64,000 nucleotides of DNA from Candidatus Gastranaerophilales bacterium (GTDB taxonomy: Bacteria > Cyanobacteriota > Vampirovibrionia > Gastranaerophilales > Gastranaerophilaceae), in assembly GCA_944322785.1 (NCBI GenBank), contig CALUPW010000005.1:52899-116898 (forward strand), in the 5' to 3' direction. This document shows, in pieces, positions 56,801 to 64,000 of this stretch (its first letter is position 1; the number at the start of each line of letters is the position of its first letter). Below the pieces are notes generated by a model. The model saw nothing but the letters and a program-made list of their open reading frames with translations. It did no database searches and was not told the origin of the DNA. Made by a program: the position numbers and the translations under genes.

Positions 56801-57178
56801 AGTTCCAGCAGAAGCTGATTTAGCGGATTTTTGAGCTGTTTCCTCAACATTATCAGCCTGAGCGGACATAGCGTTAAGGAAGGTATTTGTCGCATCAGCT
56901 CCTTGTTGTTTAAAAACATTACTGTTTTTTGATGATGACAGTTCATTGCTGCTTATTGTTCCGTTCTGGTCTTTGTCAAGAGAATTTAAAATTTGATAGG
57001 CGTTTGCCCATTCTTCTTTACTTATTTGTTTGTCATTATTTTTGTCAAGGATTTGGAATATTGACAGGGCTTTGGCAATAGTTTCCCTGTCCGCATTTTT
57101 TTCTTTTAACGTTTGGTTCAGGGTGTCCCAGCTTATATTTTGATTTTTTAAGTAATTCTGTATATTGTCAAAAGACAT
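53804..57178 (-). CDS. Large multidomain EF-hand/LysM/transglycosylase-like/CHAP-like protein
   Basis: 1124 residues. Order: two EF-hand loops (45-56 DKNNDKQISKEE; 68-79 DKDQNGTISSNE), a LysM-like region (about 138-190, ending KVGDKVKIPP), Ser-rich linker (223-247), a duplicated YNNGR/YNDGR segment (315-335 and 450-466), a lysozyme-like region (about 515-745) with Glu548 in GKETNFG and SYGMTQL at 605-611, and a C-terminal CHAP/NlpC-like domain with Cys981 and His1064. Probably cleaves peptidoglycan at two bonds under calcium control. No signal peptide. AAAGGAG precedes the ATG. Confidence 0.8.
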   Translation of the reverse strand: MSFDNIQNYLKNQNISWDTLNQTLKEKNADRETIAKALSIFQILDKNNDKQISKEEWANAYQILNSLDKDQNGTISSNELSSSKNSNVFKQQGADATNTFLNAMSAQADNVEETAQKSAKSASAGTDSNLEHDENGNLITYPKEGETFKKTAERLGFKEGTPEYEEFVNANKTSAQRNWFKVGDKVKIPPSIQDKVNQEGLLDETAGKAEVQKYNELYGQKPAAASSSSSGSSGTENVRGAGSSSSKDTVKESYPQAVQNRINELQKSGDTYEVTKDSQGCYSIKITAGRNMSENKIGEIEIKYDSAGNLLTQTQKYNNGRITETSYTNGSQTKEKASPAPEKFQKIAADIQAESGGNARVEYNETTGHYEIIQTNLNYKDVKEIRTVLSDKSWQEEMTSGEAFQKGLQDAWDAFSIRNLVSNPGKAINAGLRNRNSSATKEDYYLTQTTTYNDGRVIEGTYKEGKLKKNTVLKTAMAEKPEVKTEPEKPLKVAADISFKMPEDAPENAKKFASALVNDKEILMRQLGIDNDTYNTLAQTAIGIAGKETNFGEQTGRQTVKDILRGADSLNIDKALKNMIMPVSSMTEDVLQATGTVEEQKRDWSYGMTQLKYTMHIKDPAIKRDMEALGITNEKQLLDPEVSAKATMVLLAHLNKRLDTAKYQQGMETAQDTIVQYNGWEINEEGIAEKTGNTEAWANNITRQDALCALWNGGEAASLLNGTYKPQGWEYSRKVREITQEYKLVENADSRKEAEAKAESTRTFDDMKNNGEMGGVVFLPAMYTDKAKHLNTPAEIKQLNQSLSAKGIDSNLRQQLVSALQNGELSFDFGLSKDEIESLTNSDIKLLLMHLKELKSKVNSNRQINTSDGINSNEASILRNNYAKAVGHAEDKFRKAYLNNHSAVYNASASNKEVLRETNLNGTNSGYVNEYGERRGFKHEKPQSVSEFTTRGRISEEASILANAGYNVAMKNPNNITSGYCLTGVKEAMSNAGIDVSEMAEYGSQPKYVKNWFEAHPEMFTPVKYVETGAGIAREINTSDLSSLPAGYIVIWTPGEGYENEEGHIAITNGNGQGYADATDNLQWANYHDNRSDSGKGEHGSFVVYKLSDNWEVDKLTGKIRLKS

Positions 57179-57249
57179 GGTTAATACTCCTTTATATAAT
57201 TACGGAGTATTTTTTTAAAACTTAAGTAATATTGTGTATTTATAACAAA

Positions 57250-57258
57250 TTGTTACAA
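57250..57258 (-). promoter_or_regulatory. TTGTAACAA box upstream of the 1124-residue gene
   Basis: On the minus strand, 80 bases before the ATG; followed by TTGTTA 10 bases on. Confidence 0.4.
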
Positions 57259-57347
57259 ATTTATATAGACATTACTTTTTCGAGAAATACATAAATTTAA
57301 ACTTTTATTGTATAATTTTTCTATAAGAATTTTTACAGGAGAAAAAA

Positions 57348-59087
57348 ATGATAAAAGATTATTTTCTGGATAAGGTAGAAGATGCTGTTTTAAAAGCTGT
57401 TCAAGACAACAAACTCGGACAGATGAGTGAATACAAAAGAGAAACGCTGGTTGTTGAAAGACCAAAAAATCCTGATTTTGGTGATTTTGCAGTGAATGTT
57501 TCATCTCTTGCTCGTTCCGCTAAAATTGCTCCACCTGCGATAGCTAATGCAATTGTTTCTGAAATTGATAAGGATGATAATGAGTATTCTGTAATCGGCG
57601 GGTTTATAAATTTTAAAGCTGGAAAAAATCTTTTAATTAATTCAATTGACGAAATTTTTAAAAAGCGTGAAAATTATGGACGTCCGGAAAATATTAAAAA
57701 AGAGAATATAATTCTTGAATATGTTTCGGCAAACCCTACAGGACCGTTTCATATCGGCCACGGAAGGTGGGCGGCAATGGGTTCGGTGCTTGCAAATCTT
57801 TTAAAATTCTACGGACATGATGTTTATCAGGAGTTTTATATAAATGATGCAGGAAGCCAAATCCAAAAACTCGGCAATTCGCTTGCTATCAGAATAAGAC
57901 AGGAACTCGGTGAAGATATAGATTTCCCGTCAGATGAAGTTGAACGTAAAAATTATTATCCCGGAGATTATCTAATTCCTGTTGCTAAAAAATTTGTCAA
58001 AGAACAAAATAATATTCTGCAAAGTGTGCACAATGACGTTACAAAAATTGACGTCAAAACGTTATCGGATTTTGCAAAAAATGAGATGGAAAAACTTCAA
58101 AAAGAGCTTCTTGAGCATTTCCGTGTGCATTTTGATAATTTTTATTCTGAGCTTACGCTTCATAAATCAGGAAAAGTAGATGAATGCGTAAATAAATTAA
58201 AAGAAAGCGGAAAAATATATAAAAAAGACGGTGCCGACTGGTTCCGTTCATCAGATTACGGAGATGATCAGGATAGGGTTATTAAAAAGGCTGACGGTTC
58301 AAATACTTATTTGACTGCAGATATTGCCTATCATATTGACAAGCTGGAACGTGGTTTTGACAGAATGATTAATATCTGGGGGGCCGATCACCATGGTTAT
58401 GTTGCCCGTGTAAGAGCATCAATTGAGGCACTCGGCTACAATCCGGATAAACTTGAAATTCTTCTGGGACAGCTTGTAAACCTTGTTATTAACGGAAACG
58501 AAGTCCGTATGGGCAAGCGTAAAAACATGGTTACACTTGATGATTTGATTGAAGAAGTCGGAGTTGATGCAACAAGGTTCTGGATGTCTATGCGAAATAT
58601 TGACACAACTCTTGATTTTGACATTGAACTTGCAAAAACCAAAAGTGATGAAAATCCCGTATTTTATGTTCAATACGCTCATGCAAGAGCTTGTTCTATT
58701 TTACGGAATGCTGTTGAAAATAAAGTCGACACGGAAACCGGAAAATCTGTTCCGGCGCCTTTAGCTGAGGCTGAATTGGCAGAACTTAAAAATAACTATA
58801 AAAAAGAATATCTGCTGCCGACACTTGATACTGCAAGAAAACTTGTTTTAAAGCTTGAAGAGTTTAAATCAATGATTAAGATGTCTGCAGAAACCCGTCA
58901 GGTATATACGATTTGCAGATATGTGCAGGAGCTGGCATCTGAATTTCATTCCTTCTATAACGCTAATCGTGTGATATCGGATGACAGAGAGCTTATGAAA
59001 TCACGTCTTGCGCTTGTGCTTTCTGTTAAACAGGTATTAAAGAATGCACTTGATATCCTCGCTGTGACAGCGCCGGAAAGAATGTAA
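57348..59087 (+). CDS. argS: Arginyl-tRNA synthetase
   Basis: 579 residues, class I. HIGH motif in GPFHIGHGRW, VEYVSANPTGP-like EYVSANPTGP, and a KMSK-equivalent VRMGKRKNM. N-terminal Arg-tRNA Add-1 domain and C-terminal DALR domain present. TACAGGAG lies 6 bases before the ATG. Confidence 0.97.
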   Translation: MIKDYFLDKVEDAVLKAVQDNKLGQMSEYKRETLVVERPKNPDFGDFAVNVSSLARSAKIAPPAIANAIVSEIDKDDNEYSVIGGFINFKAGKNLLINSIDEIFKKRENYGRPENIKKENIILEYVSANPTGPFHIGHGRWAAMGSVLANLLKFYGHDVYQEFYINDAGSQIQKLGNSLAIRIRQELGEDIDFPSDEVERKNYYPGDYLIPVAKKFVKEQNNILQSVHNDVTKIDVKTLSDFAKNEMEKLQKELLEHFRVHFDNFYSELTLHKSGKVDECVNKLKESGKIYKKDGADWFRSSDYGDDQDRVIKKADGSNTYLTADIAYHIDKLERGFDRMINIWGADHHGYVARVRASIEALGYNPDKLEILLGQLVNLVINGNEVRMGKRKNMVTLDDLIEEVGVDATRFWMSMRNIDTTLDFDIELAKTKSDENPVFYVQYAHARACSILRNAVENKVDTETGKSVPAPLAEAELAELKNNYKKEYLLPTLDTARKLVLKLEEFKSMIKMSAETRQVYTICRYVQELASEFHSFYNANRVISDDRELMKSRLALVLSVKQVLKNALDILAVTAPERM

Positions 59088-59101
59088 CCGGATTTTTAAA
59101 T

Positions 59102-59137
59102 AAAAACCTCGTCTTTAGTTTGCCGGACGAGGTTTTT
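59102..59137. terminator. argS terminator
   Basis: AAAAACCTCGTC and GACGAGGTTTTT, 12-base perfect stem, bidirectional with the convergent small gene. Confidence 0.9.
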
Positions 59138-59158
59138 ATAATATTTTTTATAAGAATT

Positions 59159-59542
59159 TCAGCCTAAAAAGTTGCAAACTTGTGAGCGTATTGATATTTT
59201 TGCATTTTCATAAGTCTTTAGCGGGTTGTCGTTATGTTGTTTAATTGAGCTTTTAAATGCTTTTATTTCTCCGAATCTGTTTTTAAAAACTTTTATTATT
59301 TCATCGGGAAGTTTATAAATTTCAAACTTGGAGCCGTTATCAAATTTTTTTATTGAAAATTCTACCGGATTACCATTTTTCCCTATAATCTGATTGGTTT
59401 CAATTCTTGGATTATGCGGGGTTGTTTTGTAGTATTTTGTATTAAGCATTCTAAGTCCGCTGATTTCCGGTGAATTGAACGGTACAGTCTGTTTAAATAA
59501 CATTCCTGCTGTTTTTTCCGTTATATTTAAACCGATTGCCAT
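59159..59542 (-). CDS. Unassigned 127-residue protein
   Basis: Soluble, mixed composition, one cysteine near the C-terminus, no family recognised. Real by its AAAGGAG site 6 bases upstream and normal codon use. Lies between dus and the argS terminator on the dus strand with a 59-base gap upstream. Confidence 0.7.
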   Translation of the reverse strand: MAIGLNITEKTAGMLFKQTVPFNSPEISGLRMLNTKYYKTTPHNPRIETNQIIGKNGNPVEFSIKKFDNGSKFEIYKLPDEIIKVFKNRFGEIKAFKSSIKQHNDNPLKTYENAKISIRSQVCNFLG

Positions 59543-59601
59543 ATATTATTCTCCTTTGCTGTTATCATTAATACAGGTAAATGTTTTTAATTGCTATTTT
59601 T

Positions 59602-60579
59602 TTATTTTGTATTTACAAATCTTAATTCATCAAGATATTTTATAATATTATCATAATTTTCTTCAAGAACGAGTTTTGTTCGTAATTGTTTTGCGTTTTT
59701 AAAACCAGCGAGGTAATAAGGGTAAAATTTCCGCATAAATTTTATTCCGACATTTTCACCCCTCAGTTTAATTTCTTCATCAAGATGTGTTTTTAACATT
59801 TCTGCACGCATTTCAATGTCAGGAGCGTCTGTCTTTTCACCTGTTTTTAAAAAATGTGAAATTCTTCCCAATAGTGTAGCGTCACCCAGAGCACCTCTTC
59901 CTATCGCAATTCCGTCAGCTTTTGACTGTTCAAGACAGACAATCGCATCTTCAATTGAAGCTATATCTCCGTTTGCAAAAATCGGGATATCAACTGCTGA
60001 TTTTAAGTCGCTTATTTTTCTCCAATCTGCTTTACCTGAATACATTTGAGAGCGTGTCCGGCCGTGAATTGTTATAAAATCAGCGCCTGCTTCCTGCATT
60101 TTTGTACCGAATTCAACAAAATTCATCTCGTCGAAGGTATATCCCAGACGAAATTTTACACTTACCGGTTTATCAGTGCCTGATTTTACGGCTTTTACAA
60201 GTTCTGCCGCAAGTTCAGGATTCCGCATCAATGCGCATCCGTCCTGACCTTTTACGACTTTGTTTACAGGGCATCCCATATTAATGTCAATCATATCTGC
60301 ATAATTTGTTAAAAATTCAGCAGCTTTTTTCATCATTTCCGGTTTATGACCGCTTATTTGATATGAAATCGGACTGTGGTTTTCGTCACGTTTAAAAATT
60401 TCGGTTCCGGAACGTCCGTTTAACGTTTGCGCAAGGTATTCCGAACTAATCATTTCCGTTGTTAAAAGTACGTCCGGGGAATATCTTCTCACAAGACTTC
60501 TTAAAACATAGTCCGTAATCCCTGCCATTGGAGCAAGAGAAACACTGCTTTTTATTAAATTTTTCACACTATTGTGCAT
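59602..60579 (-). CDS. dus: tRNA-dihydrouridine synthase
   Basis: 325 residues, FMN TIM barrel. APMAGITDYVLR, MGCPVNKVVKGQDGCALMRNP (catalytic Cys), HGRTRSQMYSGKADW and IGRGALGDA are all present; closest to the DusB/NifR3 group. Its start overlaps the upstream TPR gene by 11 bases. Confidence 0.95.
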   Translation of the reverse strand: MHNSVKNLIKSSVSLAPMAGITDYVLRSLVRRYSPDVLLTTEMISSEYLAQTLNGRSGTEIFKRDENHSPISYQISGHKPEMMKKAAEFLTNYADMIDINMGCPVNKVVKGQDGCALMRNPELAAELVKAVKSGTDKPVSVKFRLGYTFDEMNFVEFGTKMQEAGADFITIHGRTRSQMYSGKADWRKISDLKSAVDIPIFANGDIASIEDAIVCLEQSKADGIAIGRGALGDATLLGRISHFLKTGEKTDAPDIEMRAEMLKTHLDEEIKLRGENVGIKFMRKFYPYYLAGFKNAKQLRTKLVLEENYDNIIKYLDELRFVNTK

Positions 60580-62683
60580 ATTGTTTCAATTCTTCCAGTC
60601 GTGCGGCTGCATATTTTTTGTATTCGTCATCAGGGGCGTTTGAGTCGGCGTATTTTTTGTAGTAAGGATAGGCTTCTTTGTATTTGCCTAATGTATCTAA
60701 ATCTGCCGCAATCAAATAATTTACGATAATAAGATCTTCACTGTTATTGTATTTTAAAACGTTTTTAAAATTGTTTACAGCTTCAGCCTGATTATTTTTT
60801 GCATCATATATCATGCCTCTGTAATAATACGCATAGGCATTCATCGGTTCAGCTATTAAAAGTTTGTTTAACAATTTAAGGCTTTCATCGTATTTTTCGC
60901 CGTCATAGAGTGCAATTGCCTCATTAAGGCTGTTTGCATTATTTTGTTCTACTATGGATTTTAAATATTCTGCGGCTTTTTGATTGTTTTTGTTTAATTC
61001 TACGGATTTTTTCAAAAATTCCTCAGCAGCCGCATAATTTTCTTCCTCTCCATACAAAACGCCTATATAATATGCAATATCAGAGTCATCCGGTTTTAGC
61101 TGAAATGCCTTTTGATAGTATTCAATTGCTTTTCCGTTATCCCCAAGGTTTTGGTAGGCAGAGGCAATTCCAAGCATTGAATCGGATGTAGGCGGCTGAA
61201 TTTTCCCGTATTCGTTTATTGCATTTTGATAATCTTTATTATTAAAATATTCCGCTGCTTTATCAAAGGTTGCCGCAATTGTTTCATTTTTAATATTTTT
61301 TATTGCATCGTCAACTTGAGTGCTAGTCGGAAATTTTGTTTTTGCATTGTTTAAGGTGTTAAGTGCTTCATCATAATTTTTCATCTGTCCCTGCGCTATG
61401 GCAAGGTTTACAAATATTTCAGGGTTATCAGAATTTTTGGTAATTTCCGAATATACGGAAATTGCATCTTCAAGTTTGTTTTGTTTGTGCAAATCAAGTG
61501 CGTAGTTGTAGAGCATATCTGTAACATCGGCGCCGTTTGCGTTCTTTTTAACATAATCCACAAACTGTGTTGTTGTCATTGTTTTACGGGCCGTATCAAA
61601 AAGTTCATTTTGTGCAATTTCGTTGTCAGGTTCAATACTTAAAACTTTTTTAAAGAAAGTTTGAGCGGATTTTGTTTCACCCAGTGCCGCAAGAGATTGT
61701 GCTTTATATAAATTTGCCTGAACATTGTCCGGATAAAGTATTAAAACGCTGTCATAGGCTACAATTGCGGTTTTGTAATCTCCCTTTTGCTGGTAAAGTG
61801 TACCGACATTAAGTCTTGTATTTACATTTGACGGGTCAATGGATTCAGCTTTTTGATAATATGAAAGTGCATCATCAAATTTTCCCTGTTTCTGCAAAAT
61901 TGCTCCTAAATTAGCAATGGTATCGGCATCATTCGGGTTTGCATCAAGTTTTTTCTTGTAAATCCTTTCCAGTGCATACAAAACTTCTTTGTTATCAGTG
62001 CTTTTTGTCAATATATAATTATATTCTTCAACCGCAAGATTTTCACTGCCAAGATTATCAAGAACTTTTGCATAAGACAACCTTAAAGGAATATCATCGG
62101 GAGCAACGGCAACTGCTTTTCTGTAATATTCGGCACTTTTTGGATCATTTCCGAAAAGTTTCATAATGTCGCCTATTTGTTTAAAGCTCTCTTTTATATT
62201 TGTTTTATCACCTAGTGACTGGTTAAATTCATACGCTGCGGCGGCAAATTCACCAGCGGCACGCAGTTGTTTTGCTTTTTCAAAACGGGATTTCGGGCTT
62301 GTATCGAATTTGGTGAGTTCAATACATTTGTCAAGGTTGCCGTTAACCTGCATAATTGCATGCGATGAATTTTTTACACTGTTTGCATTCGGGTACATTG
62401 AAAGATAAAATAATGCGCTTCTATAGTCATCTGCGGCTTTATTATAGTCTTTTTCCGTGTTTGCATGGTAGGTTCCTCTTGCAAGATAGGAATTTACAAG
62501 CCCGATTCTTGCCGAGTTGTCCAGATAATTAATCTTTAAAGCGTTTTTAAATTCGGTTATTGCGCTTGAATACTGGTAATTTGCAAGATATTGCTGCGCA
62601 AGGTCGTAATGCTCTTTAAAGTCTGCATAAACAGGCTGACTTAATGCCAGAATACTCAATAATGTAACAAGTGTTCTTTTCAT
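60569..62683 (-). CDS. Exported TPR-repeat protein
   Basis: 704 residues with a signal peptide (MKRTLVTLLSILALSQPVYA) and about fifteen TPR units to the end. Likely a periplasmic or secreted scaffold. ATG 62683 preferred over 62692 because GAGGG is 10 bases from it and one to two bases from the other. Translationally coupled to dus. Confidence 0.88.
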   Translation of the reverse strand: MKRTLVTLLSILALSQPVYADFKEHYDLAQQYLANYQYSSAITEFKNALKINYLDNSARIGLVNSYLARGTYHANTEKDYNKAADDYRSALFYLSMYPNANSVKNSSHAIMQVNGNLDKCIELTKFDTSPKSRFEKAKQLRAAGEFAAAAYEFNQSLGDKTNIKESFKQIGDIMKLFGNDPKSAEYYRKAVAVAPDDIPLRLSYAKVLDNLGSENLAVEEYNYILTKSTDNKEVLYALERIYKKKLDANPNDADTIANLGAILQKQGKFDDALSYYQKAESIDPSNVNTRLNVGTLYQQKGDYKTAIVAYDSVLILYPDNVQANLYKAQSLAALGETKSAQTFFKKVLSIEPDNEIAQNELFDTARKTMTTTQFVDYVKKNANGADVTDMLYNYALDLHKQNKLEDAISVYSEITKNSDNPEIFVNLAIAQGQMKNYDEALNTLNNAKTKFPTSTQVDDAIKNIKNETIAATFDKAAEYFNNKDYQNAINEYGKIQPPTSDSMLGIASAYQNLGDNGKAIEYYQKAFQLKPDDSDIAYYIGVLYGEEENYAAAEEFLKKSVELNKNNQKAAEYLKSIVEQNNANSLNEAIALYDGEKYDESLKLLNKLLIAEPMNAYAYYYRGMIYDAKNNQAEAVNNFKNVLKYNNSEDLIIVNYLIAADLDTLGKYKEAYPYYKKYADSNAPDDEYKKYAAARLEELKQYAQ

Positions 62684-62816
62684 CAGATACATACCCTCAT
62701 CTTATGAAAAAATTTTAATACAACCATGATGATATGTACATCTGCAGGTATCTATCCGGCAATACAATTTAATATTTCGTAACTTCAAATAATTTAAAAT
62801 ACTCGTTTTATTCAAT

Positions 62817-62844
62817 AAAAAAGCCTCTTTAAAAGAGGCTTTTT
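62817..62844 (-). terminator. Terminator of the 58-residue gene
   Basis: AAAAAAGCCTCTTT with AAAAGAGGCTTTTT, hairpin directly after the stop codon. Confidence 0.82.
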
Positions 62845-62845
62845 A

Positions 62846-63022
62846 TCATGCAATGTCTTTAAAATCTGTTTTTGAAATAAATGTTGTAAACTGGTCAAAT
62901 AGCATTTGTAATGGAATTTCCATCGAAAAAGTTAAGGATTCATCCAATTTTACCCCCTCAATCGGTGCAAGTGACATATTTTGTTTTAGTGCCATCATGC
63001 TTGTTTTTGATTTTCTTCTCAT
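62846..63022 (-). CDS. Small protein of unknown function
   Basis: 58 residues from ATG 63022, where GGAG lies 8 bases upstream; the open frame runs 17 codons further but that part is hydrophobic and has no site. The start is basic (RRKSK). Its stop is 2 bases from its terminator. No family recognised. Confidence 0.62.
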   Translation of the reverse strand: MRRKSKTSMMALKQNMSLAPIEGVKLDESLTFSMEIPLQMLFDQFTTFISKTDFKDIA

Positions 63023-63183
63023 AATCAATACTCCTATAATTGCTAGAAATCTTAACAGTATATCTATCGGCATATCCTATGGAAACCTTTAATAAATCGT
63101 TGCGTATCTGATTGATTAAAGTGCCGTAAAACCCTTGTATAGTCAGTAATTTCAGGTTTTAAGGATTTTGTTACATTTTGTAA

Positions 63184-63235
63184 TATAATTTTTTAGAGCT
63201 TAAAACGTGCAAAAAATCTATGGTTGTGGTATTAT
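63184..63235 (+). promoter_or_regulatory. infC promoter region
   Basis: Two candidate -10 elements: TATAAT at 63184-63189 and extended TGGTATTAT at 63227-63235. The second would give a leader of about 25 bases to the AUA. A GTTACATTTTGTAA inverted repeat overlaps the first. Confidence 0.4.
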
Positions 63236-63253
63236 TAGCTTGATGAAGTAATA

Positions 63254-63259
63254 AAGGAG
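63254..63259 (+). promoter_or_regulatory. infC ribosome-binding site selecting an AUA start
   Basis: AAGGAG ends 8 bases before ATA (63268). The ATG at 63310 has no site at correct spacing. Confidence 0.6.
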
Positions 63260-63267
63260 ACACAACA

Positions 63268-63801
63268 ATAGCAAACGACAGCAGATACAAGGATAAAGAT
63301 CAGACAATAATGAACGAGAGAATACGTGCTCGTGAAGTCAGATTGATAGATGAAAACGGAGTTAATCACGGAGTTATAGAAACATCAAAGGCTTTAAAAA
63401 TGGCTTATGATGCCGATTTGGATTTAGTTCTGATAAGCCCCAATCAGGTTCCTCCGGTTGCAAAGATTTTAAATTACGGCAAATATAAATACGAGCAGGA
63501 AAAAAAGGCTAAAGAAGCCAAGAAAAAGCAGCATACAGTAGAAATTAAAGAAGTTAAGATAAGATATAAAATAGATACTCATGATTATCAGGTGAGAATA
63601 AAAAGCATTCAAAAATTTATAGCGCAAGGCAACAAAGTAAAAGTGGTGATAATGATGAGAGGGCGTGAAATGCAGCATTCAAACCTTGCATTTGACCTGG
63701 CAAACAGATTTATTGAAGATTTGAAAGACCAGCCGCTTGCTGTTGAAAAGAAGCCTATGCTTGAAGGGCGTAACGTTACGTTATATTTTGCCCCGCAATA
63801 G
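63268..63801 (+). CDS. infC: Translation initiation factor IF-3, AUA start
   Basis: 177 residues from the predicted ATA (63268), or 163 from ATG 63310. IF-3 prevents subunit joining and proofreads start codons. Family signatures: NERIRAREVRLIDENG, DLDLVLISPNQVPPVAKILNYGKYKYEQEKK and the C-terminal KVVIMMRGREM. The 14 extra residues bring the N-terminus to the length of E. coli IF-3 (which starts at AUU). A rare start lets IF-3 repress its own translation. rpmI and rplT do not follow; a tRNA gene does. Confidence 0.88.
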   Translation: MANDSRYKDKDQTIMNERIRAREVRLIDENGVNHGVIETSKALKMAYDADLDLVLISPNQVPPVAKILNYGKYKYEQEKKAKEAKKKQHTVEIKEVKIRYKIDTHDYQVRIKSIQKFIAQGNKVKVVIMMRGREMQHSNLAFDLANRFIEDLKDQPLAVEKKPMLEGRNVTLYFAPQ

Positions 63802-63819
63802 GTTAATAAGAAAAAGTTC

Positions 63820-63847
63820 TTGACTTAAAGTTTTCAGCGGATACAAT
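63820..63847 (+). promoter_or_regulatory. tRNA-Phe promoter
   Basis: TTGACT (63820-63825), 16 bases, TACAAT (63842-63847). Start about 65 bases before the tRNA. Confidence 0.6.
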
Positions 63848-63918
63848 TAAAAGCGTGGCTGGTGAGCCGATGTAAATTCCTCATAATGTGGATGGTAGTG
63901 AAAATTTCATAAAAATAT

Positions 63919-63991
63919 GCCGCAATAGCTCAGTTGGTAGAGCAAGGGACTGAAAATCCCTGTGTCCTTGGTTCAATTCCGAGTTGCGGCA
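63919..63991 (+). tRNA. tRNA-Phe (GAA)
   Basis: 73 nt. Acceptor GCCGCAA/TTGCGGC, T-arm TGGTTCAATTCCG, anticodon stem AGGGA/TCCCT with loop CTGAAAA giving GAA. A T run follows. Confidence 0.97.
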
Positions 63992-64000
63992 TATTTTTTT

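Noticed and set aside
1..64000. CRISPR arrays, insertion sequences, integrases
   Set aside because: No evenly spaced repeat-spacer pattern, transposase or integrase motif was seen on either strand.

Overview
The window looks like a chromosomal segment of a non-photosynthetic relative of Cyanobacteria, most likely a gut Gastranaerophilales/Melainabacteria-type organism. This is an inference. The support is strongly AT-rich DNA, a cyanobacterial-type radical-SAM/DUF512 protein, a probable LL-diaminopimelate aminotransferase, diderm envelope genes (MlaE/MlaF, AnmK, DacB, a small barrel-like exported protein), type IV pilin-like and LytR-CpsA-Psr proteins, and several lineage-type proteins I cannot assign. 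I found no rRNA, CRISPR array, prophage, transposase or photosynthesis gene.

Layout. 1-3.6 kb: end of a GH38 mannosidase, a zinc phospholipase C-like protein, glnA and an anchored protein. 3.6-8.6 kb: DUF512 and PadR genes divergent from mlaE-mlaF, then dapL. 8.7-11.8 kb: a tRNA cluster (Thr, Thr, Tyr), small proteins, an exo/endonuclease-phosphatase-fold protein and tRNA-Gly. 11.8-19 kb: dnaE, two tandem WYL regulators, a noncoding region with a strong promoter, then anmK. 19-22.3 kb: a compact leftward operon (Gfo/Idh oxidoreductase, CDP-alcohol phosphatidyltransferase, trmL, nnrD). 22.4-27.7 kb: an accessory-looking block with an EF-hand/HELTH metallopeptidase-like protein, a 486-aa protein, a glycosyltransferase and a double-membrane-segment protein. 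27.7-30.5 kb: an overlapping operon of DUF374 acyltransferase, nitrilase and dacB. 30.6-37.2 kb: tig-clpP-clpX-polA plus a coupled exported protein. 37.2-44 kb: tlyA, a pilin, an XRE regulator, tatD divergent from gatD-gtrA, proS and a TPR protein. 44-50 kb: an exported protein, a CHASE2-GGDEF cyclase, rpmE, thyX, an outer-membrane-like protein, a PRTase-like protein and two tRNA-Arg genes. 50-57 kb: lemA, an LCP protein, mgtE and a 1124-residue putative cell-wall hydrolase. 57-64 kb: argS, dus, a 705-residue TPR lipo/exported-type protein, a small protein, infC and tRNA-Phe.

The most notable signals are not single genes. First, at least ten promoters place a -10 hexamer exactly 6 (sometimes 7) bases before the ATG with no ribosome-binding site, predicting widespread leaderless mRNAs; tatD/gatD and padR/mlaE do this divergently from the same short gap. 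Second, the nonamer TTGTAACAA lies about 80-120 bases upstream of four large lineage-type genes at 22.5, 24.4, 26.9 and 57.2 kb, suggesting a shared regulon. Third, infC appears to start at AUA. Fourth, the two EF-hand proteins combine calcium-binding loops with a metallopeptidase motif or with LysM-, transglycosylase- and CHAP-like regions, and neither has an obvious signal peptide.
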